NCBI GenBank assembly: GCA_022425565.1
Contig: JAKMFG010000177.1
Span: 1-10,909, forward strand
Direction: 5' to 3'
DNA length: 10,909 nucleotides
Source of the DNA: Alphaproteobacteria bacterium
Lineage (GTDB): Bacteria > Pseudomonadota > Alphaproteobacteria > Puniceispirillales > Puniceispirillaceae
Below are positions 6,468 through 10,909 of this stretch, piece by piece. The first letter of the stretch is position 1. Each line of letters opens with the position of its first letter. The notes beneath the pieces were generated by a model that saw nothing but the letters and a program-made list of their open reading frames with translations, did no database searches and was not told the DNA's origin. A program made the position numbers and the translations under genes.

Positions 6468-7454
6468 TTACTTTGCAGCCGCACGCTGGCGGGCGATCAT
6501 TCCAAGCATCGACAGCCCGAGGCGCGATGCCATCAGCGCGCCCTGTCCGTTCACGTCGCGGGCCGGCATCAGTTCGACCATGTTGAAACCACAGATCGGC
6601 GCGCGCGCCGCGATGGCCTCGAAGATCTGCATCATCTGCCAGTATGACAGGCCACCCTGAGCCGCGCCGATGACAGCCGGCATCACCACCGGGTCCATGC
6701 TGTCGACATCAAGTGCTATATAGACAGGCACACCTTCCGGCAGCTCGGCGACAGCGCGCGCGATGCCGTCGGGCTCGATCAGGTTGCGCATGGTGTGAAA
6801 AGCAACGCCATAATCCAGCGCCGCTTGAACATCACTCTTGCGAGCCGAACCGATGCCGCGCGCGCCAAGCTGCACGATCTTGCCCACATGTGCCATGTCA
6901 GAGGCACGGCGCATATTGCTCGACAGGCCCTGCGTCTCGCCGCCCACCTCATCACGCCAGTCGATATGCGCGTCGATCTGCAGGATCGAGATCGGTCCGC
7001 CGTCAATGCCGCAATAGGATTCAAGCACCGGGATCGGCACCGAATCATCACCGCCAAGGACAAAGGGCACACTGCCGGCATCAAGCAGGCCGGTTACCGC
7101 ACCACGTATCACCGCCCGATTGTTCTCCGTGACTTCAGGCGCAGCGTCAGCCACGGTGTCCAGATTGCCGAAATCAGCGGCGGTGACACCATCGGGCAAG
7201 ACGCCATCCGACGGCTCGACACCGAAAAGGTCGAAATCATGCTGCTCCAGGATGGTCGGCCAGCTTCGCGCGGCGCGGATGGCGTCCGGCGCGTCATGGC
7301 AGTAGGAACCTACCGGATAGGGCGTTGCCGACCCGATCCCCAGCACAGCGATATCAACACCCTGTGGCGCATTGAGATCACCGCGCGGCATGTTCAGCCA
7401 TCCACCAGCCGCCTCACCGCCGAACAGGTCCCCCATGGAAGGTGTATCGTTCAT
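6468..7454 (-). CDS. Agmatinase/arginase-family ureohydrolase
   Basis: A 328-residue ureohydrolase, the family of binuclear-metal enzymes that cleave a guanidino group to urea plus an amine (arginase, agmatinase, guanidinobutyrase and guanidine hydrolase). The three metal-binding blocks are in order: GGDDS (134-138), DAHIDWRD (161-168) and ALDVDSMDP (247-255), followed by the conserved Glu in NMVEL (E294). In the first block the usual metal-ligand His of GGDHS is Asp. The second block continues as GGETQGLSSNMRRASDM, unlike the short loop of classic agmatinase, so agmatine is not a safe substrate call. I place the start at 7454, with TGGAGG at 7461-7466. A longer reading from 7496 lacks a ribosome site and adds 14 residues that do not fit. 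First gene of the leftward operon, divergent from the ABC importer. Confidence 0.9.
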   Translation of the reverse strand: MNDTPSMGDLFGGEAAGGWLNMPRGDLNAPQGVDIAVLGIGSATPYPVGSYCHDAPDAIRAARSWPTILEQHDFDLFGVEPSDGVLPDGVTAADFGNLDTVADAAPEVTENNRAVIRGAVTGLLDAGSVPFVLGGDDSVPIPVLESYCGIDGGPISILQIDAHIDWRDEVGGETQGLSSNMRRASDMAHVGKIVQLGARGIGSARKSDVQAALDYGVAFHTMRNLIEPDGIARAVAELPEGVPVYIALDVDSMDPVVMPAVIGAAQGGLSYWQMMQIFEAIAARAPICGFNMVELMPARDVNGQGALMASRLGLSMLGMIARQRAAAK

Positions 7455-7460
7455 ATTGAT

Positions 7461-7466
7461 CCTCCA
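7461..7466 (-). promoter_or_regulatory. Ribosome binding site that fixes the ureohydrolase start
   Basis: TGGAGG on the minus strand, 6 bases before the ATG at 7454-7452. It is a near-ideal Shine-Dalgarno sequence and argues against the in-frame ATG at 7496. Confidence 0.75.
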
Positions 7467-7682
7467 GGCATGATCGGGTTGCACGTTCTTTTGCAAGCCG
7501 CTGCAATACTGACTGCGACATCACGGGCAAGGCCCCGTCAATGCCCGCCATCTCTAGCATTTTGCGCCTAGAGCCTGTCACGCATCGCCATCTTTGTCGA
7601 TGGCCGTTACCCTGTTCCTTTGCCGCATTCGACGGGGTGAGTTCCATCAAATGTCGCTGATTCGCCTCAATGGATAATGAAT

Positions 7683-7711
7683 GTTATGATTAGCTCCTGC
7701 GTCACGTTCAA
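7683..7711 (-). promoter_or_regulatory. Candidate sigma-70-like promoter of the ureohydrolase operon
   Basis: On the minus strand TTGAAC (7711-7706) and CATAAC (7688-7683) are separated by exactly 17 bases. Each matches 4 of 6 consensus bases, and they sit in the most AT-rich part of the intergenic region. Transcription would begin near 7676, giving a leader of about 220 nt. The match is modest, so this is only a candidate. Confidence 0.35.
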
Positions 7712-7713
7712 TT

Positions 7714-7733
7714 GTTTCAAAATATTCCGAAAC
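7714..7733. promoter_or_regulatory. 20-bp imperfect palindrome, candidate operator for both divergent operons
   Basis: GTTTC (7714-7718) and GAAAC (7729-7733) flank a palindromic AATATT core (7721-7726), with two-base mismatched spacers (AA and CC) on each side. The result is 16 of 20 positions symmetric about one centre, a typical size for a dimeric repressor site. It lies 2 bases upstream of the candidate leftward -35 box. No regulator gene is adjacent to these operons, so the binding protein would be encoded elsewhere or be the GntR protein at 2281-3033. The latter is less likely, since the sequence differs from the repeat next to that gene. Confidence 0.45.
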
Positions 7734-7863
7734 CACCGGAAAGAGTCGTGATACAGAACAATTGGCAGCCACCGTTCGTCTAGTGTGTTGCCAGCATTCC
7801 CGGCGAACAGCCTACAGCCGGTTTGCCTAGGGAAACAGATAATCAACATCTGAGGAAACTATC

Positions 7864-8877
7864 ATGAAAAAACTTCTTGTATCGGCCGCGATTGCGGGTG
7901 CGTGCATGTTCGGTGTGACCGGGCAGGCATCTGCTGACGGCCACTGTGGCTCGCTGACCATGGCCGAGATGAACTGGGCATCTGCAGAGCTTATGGCCAA
8001 CGTCGACAAGATCATTCTCGAAGAGGGATATGGCTGTGAGGTCGAGCTTGTTGCCGGCGCAACCATGCCGACCTTTACATCGATGAATGAAAAGGGCGAG
8101 CCGGATGTCGCAGGTGAACTGTGGATCAACGCCGTTCGCGAGCCTCTTTTTGCTGCCATGGACGAAGGTCGTCTCAAGTCGGCCGTCAAGGGCCCGATCA
8201 CCCAGCTTGGTGAAGGCTGGTGGGTGCCGCCGCACACCGCCGAAAAGCATCCCGAGATCGTAGGTGACATTGACGCGCTTCTCGCACGTCCTGACCTGTT
8301 CCCGCATCCGGAAGACCCGTCCAAGGGCGCTTTCGTAGGATGCCCTGCAGGCTGGGGCTGCCAGCTGGCAAACGCCAACCTGTACCGTGCCTTCGACATG
8401 GAAGCCAAAGGCTGGCTGCTGATCGATCCGGGCTCTGCTGCCGGTCTCGACGGCTCGATGGCCAAGGCTGCCGAGCGTGGCGAGAACTGGTTTGGCTACT
8501 ACTGGTCGCCAACTGCCATGATCGGCAAGTACTCGATGGTACCGGTCGACATGGGCAGCTGGGGTGGCTCTGAAAACTGGGATGGCTGCATCGTCAAGGC
8601 GGAGCAAGACTGTGCCGCGCCGAAGCCGTCCTCCTGGACCGAGTCCGAGGTACACACCGTGATCACCGCCGATCTTGCAGACCGTGCAGGCCCTGCAGTC
8701 GATTACCTGCAGAAGCGTGTATTCCCGGGCCCGATCATGAACGGCATGCTGGTTTACATGGCTGACGAGCAGGCAGGTGGCGCCGACGCTGCGATCGAGT
8801 TCCTGATCCAGCACGAAGGCATCTGGTCGGACTGGGTCTCGGCCGAAGCCAAAGCCAAGATCAAGGCAGCGCTCTAG
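7864..8877 (+). CDS. ProX/OpuAC-type ABC transporter substrate-binding protein
   Basis: A 337-residue periplasmic protein. A type I signal peptide is clear: MKK, a hydrophobic stretch, then ASA|DG, with cleavage near residue 24. The rest resembles glycine betaine/choline-type binding proteins (OpuAC domain), with TMPTFTSMNEKGEPDVAGE and several aromatic clusters: LWINAV (86-91), GEGWW (116-120), NWFGYYW (208-214) and GSWGG. Such aromatics can build the cage that holds quaternary ammonium or guanidinium groups. The mature part has six cysteines (28, 58, 160, 166, 242, 250), enough for three disulfides and unusual for this fold. GAGGAA lies 6 bases before the ATG. It is the first gene of the importer operon, separated from the permease by a strong hairpin that probably keeps its mRNA more abundant. 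The ligand is inferred only: a betaine, choline-like or guanidino compound. Confidence 0.9.
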   Translation: MKKLLVSAAIAGACMFGVTGQASADGHCGSLTMAEMNWASAELMANVDKIILEEGYGCEVELVAGATMPTFTSMNEKGEPDVAGELWINAVREPLFAAMDEGRLKSAVKGPITQLGEGWWVPPHTAEKHPEIVGDIDALLARPDLFPHPEDPSKGAFVGCPAGWGCQLANANLYRAFDMEAKGWLLIDPGSAAGLDGSMAKAAERGENWFGYYWSPTAMIGKYSMVPVDMGSWGGSENWDGCIVKAEQDCAAPKPSSWTESEVHTVITADLADRAGPAVDYLQKRVFPGPIMNGMLVYMADEQAGGADAAIEFLIQHEGIWSDWVSAEAKAKIKAAL

Positions 8878-8900
8878 TATCGCTACCACAGACAAAAAAT

Positions 8901-8927
8901 GGCCTGCCGGACACAATCCGGCGGGCC
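8901..8927 (+). terminator. Hairpin between binding-protein and permease genes (partial terminator or mRNA stabiliser)
   Basis: GGCCTGCCGGA (8901-8911) pairs with TCCGGCGGGCC (8917-8927) as an 11-bp stem with a single G-T pair and a 5-base loop. A run of six A lies before it and a moderately T-rich tract (TATTCTTT) after it. In ABC operons such a hairpin after the binding-protein gene commonly gives partial termination or protects the upstream mRNA, so that binding protein exceeds membrane components. Confidence 0.8.
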
Positions 8928-8968
8928 TATTCTTTAAGTGAGAACAAATTCAGTTTCGGGGGAGCAAC

Positions 8969-9859
8969 ATGGAATTTTTCACCGAATTTCCGGAAATGGG
9001 CCGGCAGGACCTTCGGGATTTCAAGAAAGGTGTAGACGCATCTTTCAAGGAATTCTCGCGAAGTTACGGCGATGCGCTCGAGACTTTCTTCGAGCCGCTT
9101 CTATGGTTCCTTGTGTGGCTGGAAAAGCTGCTGACCAACGCGCCCTGGCCCGTCGTGATCATCGTTGTGGCGGCACTTGCCTGGCTTGGCTCGCGCAGCT
9201 GGAAACTCGTCGCCGGTACCGCGGTCGCCTTCCTTGTGATTGGCTATTTCGGCATGTGGGAAGACACCATGGCGACGCTGGCCATCATCTCGGTGGCAAC
9301 CTTGCTCTGCATCAGCCTCGGCATTCCGCTCGGCATCTGGATGGCGAAATCCAACCGTGCGCAATCGACCATCACTCCTGTGCTCGACGTCATGCAGACC
9401 ATCCCGAGCTTTGTATATCTGATCCCGGTTGTGATGCTTCTCGGCATCGGCAAGGTGCCCGGCCTGATCGCCGTGTGCATCTACGCCATCCCGCCAATCG
9501 TGCGCCTGACAAACCTCGGCATCCGCCTTGTCGACAAGGAAGTGCTGGAGGCCGCCGATGCGTTCGGAGCCGACTATCGGCAGAAGCTGTTCGGGGTCCA
9601 GATCCCGCTCGCGCTTCCCAACATCTTTGCCGGCGTGAACCAGACGATCATGATGTCGCTGGCCATGGTGGTCATCGCCTCGATGATCGGCGTGAAAGGC
9701 CTCGGCCTTCCGGTGCTTCGCGCCATCTCCAACCAGTATCTCGCGCTTGGCCTGCTGAACGGCCTCGCCATCGTGACACTGGCCATCATCTTCGACCGTG
9801 TATCGCAGGAATATGGACGTCGCCTTCAGGCGCATCGCCAGGGGGCAGACCATGACTGA
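8969..9859 (+). CDS. ProW-type ABC transporter permease
   Basis: A 296-residue inner-membrane permease of the glycine betaine/proline (ProW/OpuAB) type. A roughly 60-residue amphipathic N-terminus precedes the first hydrophobic segments at about 61-73 and 79-95. The transmembrane core includes LAIISVATLLCISLGIPLGI, VMQTIPSFVYLIPVVMLLGI, LIAVCIYAIPPIVRL and the last segments at about 226-243 and 259-275. The EAA coupling loop that contacts the ATPase is EVLEAADAFGADYRQKLFGV, followed by QIPLALPNI. GGAG (8961-8964) lies before the ATG. The stop codon lies 8 bases inside the ATPase gene (ATGACTGA), so the two are translationally coupled. Confidence 0.93.
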   Translation: MEFFTEFPEMGRQDLRDFKKGVDASFKEFSRSYGDALETFFEPLLWFLVWLEKLLTNAPWPVVIIVVAALAWLGSRSWKLVAGTAVAFLVIGYFGMWEDTMATLAIISVATLLCISLGIPLGIWMAKSNRAQSTITPVLDVMQTIPSFVYLIPVVMLLGIGKVPGLIAVCIYAIPPIVRLTNLGIRLVDKEVLEAADAFGADYRQKLFGVQIPLALPNIFAGVNQTIMMSLAMVVIASMIGVKGLGLPVLRAISNQYLALGLLNGLAIVTLAIIFDRVSQEYGRRLQAHRQGADHD

Positions 9860-10895
9860 CAAAATCAAGATCAGTAACCTCTACAAGGTATTCGGCAAGA
9901 ACCCGACCGGTGCCATGGACCATGTCCGCAAGGGCGCTTCGAAGCAGGAGCTGCTCGACAATCACGGCCATGTCCTTGGACTGCGCGATATCAACATCGA
10001 CATCCCGGAACGCCAGATTCAGGTGATCATGGGCCTGTCGGGGTCCGGCAAGTCGACCCTGATCCGTCACATCAACAGGCTGATCGACCCGACCGAAGGC
10101 GAGGTCATTGTCGACGGTGTGGATGTGTTGAAAATGTCGGCTGACGATCTGCGCGAGTTCCGTCGCCACAAGCAGTCGATGGTGTTCCAGAAGTTCGCGC
10201 TTCTGCCACACCGCACTGTGGCCCAGAACGCAGCCTATGGCCTGACTGTTCAGGGCATCGCCGAGGATGAGGCCAAGGAACGCGCGCAGCGCTGGATCGA
10301 CCGTGTCGGCCTTGGCGGGTTCGAGAATCACTTCCCGGCACAATTGTCGGGTGGCATGCAGCAGCGTGTGGGCCTTGCCCGCGCTCTTGCAACCGATGCC
10401 GAAATTCTGCTGATGGACGAAGCCTTCTCGGCGCTCGACCCGCTGATCAGGACGGACATGCAGGATATCCTGCTCGACCTGCAGGAAGAGCTTCACAAGA
10501 CAATTGTCTTCATCACGCACGACCTTGACGAGGCGCTTCGCATCGGCGACCGCATCTCCATCCTGCGTGATGGCGAGATTGTCCAGCAGGGCGACCCGCA
10601 GGACATCATCATGCGTCCCGCAGACGGCTACATCTCCGACTTCATCAAGGACATCAACCGCGGCCGCGTGATCGAGGTCCGTTCGGTGATGACCGCAGCG
10701 TCGCGCGCGACCGGCCCGAAGCTGGCCGAAGACACGCCGATTGAGGATGCGCTTCAGATGCTGTCCTCTGCCGGCAAGGACAGCGGAATCGTCGTTGACG
10801 GTGACGGCAAGACCATCGGCAAGATCGAGATGAACAAAGCCATCGCCGCGATCGCCCGGCCCGAACGCGACAAGGGCATGCCGCGCTACAAATAA
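9852..10895 (+). CDS. ProV-type ABC transporter ATP-binding protein with short CBS region
   Basis: A 347-residue cytoplasmic ATPase energising the importer. The N-terminus carries the ProV-type extension before the nucleotide fold (YKVFGKNP... to about residue 45). All motifs are intact: Walker A GLSGSGKST (61-69), Q-loop Q113, signature LSGGMQQRV (165-173), Walker B ILLMDE (185-190) and switch H223. The MDEAFSALDPLIR segment is typical of ProV. From about 275 the tail contains one CBS-like unit (VMTAASRATGP... DSGIVVDGDGKTIGKIEMNKAI). E. coli ProV is 400 residues with two CBS repeats, so osmotic gating may be reduced or absent. I chose ATG 9852 because AGGGGG lies about 7 bases upstream; the frame stays open upstream to 9798 inside the permease gene. 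The gene ends 14 bases before the window edge. Confidence 0.94.
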   Translation: MTDKIKISNLYKVFGKNPTGAMDHVRKGASKQELLDNHGHVLGLRDINIDIPERQIQVIMGLSGSGKSTLIRHINRLIDPTEGEVIVDGVDVLKMSADDLREFRRHKQSMVFQKFALLPHRTVAQNAAYGLTVQGIAEDEAKERAQRWIDRVGLGGFENHFPAQLSGGMQQRVGLARALATDAEILLMDEAFSALDPLIRTDMQDILLDLQEELHKTIVFITHDLDEALRIGDRISILRDGEIVQQGDPQDIIMRPADGYISDFIKDINRGRVIEVRSVMTAASRATGPKLAEDTPIEDALQMLSSAGKDSGIVVDGDGKTIGKIEMNKAIAAIARPERDKGMPRYK

Positions 10896-10909
10896 AGCCG
10901 TGTCAGGCC

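Larger units (their letters stand above)
7455..7863. promoter_or_regulatory. 409-bp divergent control region between ureohydrolase operon and ABC importer
   Basis: This gap is long for such a compact region and turns AT-rich around 7660-7760. It holds a candidate leftward promoter (7683-7711), a palindrome (7714-7733), smaller inverted repeats (TTCCG/CGGAA at 7725-7729 and 7737-7741; TGGCA/TGCCA at 7763-7767 and 7789-7793), and a long untranslated leader for the ureohydrolase gene. I found no convincing rightward -35/-10 pair and no recognisable riboswitch. A weak leftward open frame (7414-7650) crosses the leader but is probably not a gene. Confidence 0.6.

Noticed and set aside
7414..7650. 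Leftward 78-residue open frame across the ureohydrolase leader and start
   Set aside because: It overlaps the first codons of the ureohydrolase in another frame, has no good ribosome site, contains rare-looking codons and shows no recognisable domain. A leader peptide cannot be excluded, but nothing supports it.
7838..7843. GATAAT as -10 box for the importer operon
   Set aside because: No -35 match lies 16-18 bases upstream, and a start about 7 bases further on would fall at the ribosome site of the first gene.
7455..7863. Guanidine riboswitch (ykkC-type or paired ACGR hairpins)
   Set aside because: I looked because of the guanidino context. A CTAGGG at 7827-7832 and a GACGGGG at 7631-7637 are present, but the conserved partner segments and paired hairpins of these classes are not.
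7897..7911. Lipobox in the binding protein (AGAC14)
   Set aside because: Position -3 is Ala instead of Leu/Val/Ile, and a clear ASA type I cleavage site follows at residues 22-24.
1..10909. Mobile elements, phage genes, CRISPR array, tRNA or rRNA
   Set aside because: No transposase or integrase motifs, no regularly spaced direct repeats and no cloverleaf-like sequences were found. Gene composition looks uniform apart from the AT-rich control regions.

Overview
The window looks like chromosomal DNA of a free-living alphaproteobacterium, probably marine or otherwise oligotrophic. This is inferred from the GC-rich, GC3-biased coding, the tight gene packing, and the mix of families: ProXWV-type ABC uptake, an SsuD-like flavin monooxygenase, HutC-type GntR, DUF1989 and an agmatinase-family ureohydrolase. 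The genus cannot be fixed from sequence alone. No tRNA, rRNA, transposase, integrase or CRISPR array is visible.

Layout, left to right. (1) Positions 3-128 appear to hold the last codons of a rightward gene entering from outside. (2) A leftward pair follows: an SsuD-like FMNH2-dependent monooxygenase (1028-2185) translationally coupled to an aldo/keto reductase (135-1028). (3) Divergent from it is a rightward set: a GntR/HutC-type regulator (2281-3033), a Gfo/Idh/MocA dehydrogenase (3059-4144) and a CxxC thioredoxin-fold protein (4243-4788). An 18-bp inverted repeat overlaps the first possible start codon of the regulator and is its best operator candidate. (4) A leftward operon runs ureohydrolase (6468-7454), DUF1989 protein (5590-6447), glutathione S-transferase-like protein (4795-5583). 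(5) Divergent from that, across a 409-bp control region, is a ProX-ProW-ProV-type ABC importer (7864-10895). A strong hairpin lies between the binding-protein gene and the permease gene.

The most interesting unit is 4795-10895. A quaternary-amine/betaine-type importer faces an operon with two enzyme families known from guanidino-group chemistry: a binuclear-metal ureohydrolase, and a DUF1989 protein, the family of the carboxyguanidine deiminase subunits in guanidine catabolism. No urea carboxylase gene is present. The simplest reading is uptake and breakdown of a guanidino or related amidino/betaine compound. The substrate is unknown, and the GST-like protein suggests an extra thiol-dependent step. 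A candidate leftward promoter and a 20-bp imperfect palindrome sit between the two units, and the ureohydrolase mRNA would carry a leader of about 220 nt.

The left half reads as an oxidative catabolic island under its own GntR regulator: FMN monooxygenase, aldehyde/ketone reductase, and NAD(P)-dependent sugar- or polyol-type dehydrogenase. Whether the two halves share a substrate cannot be decided here.
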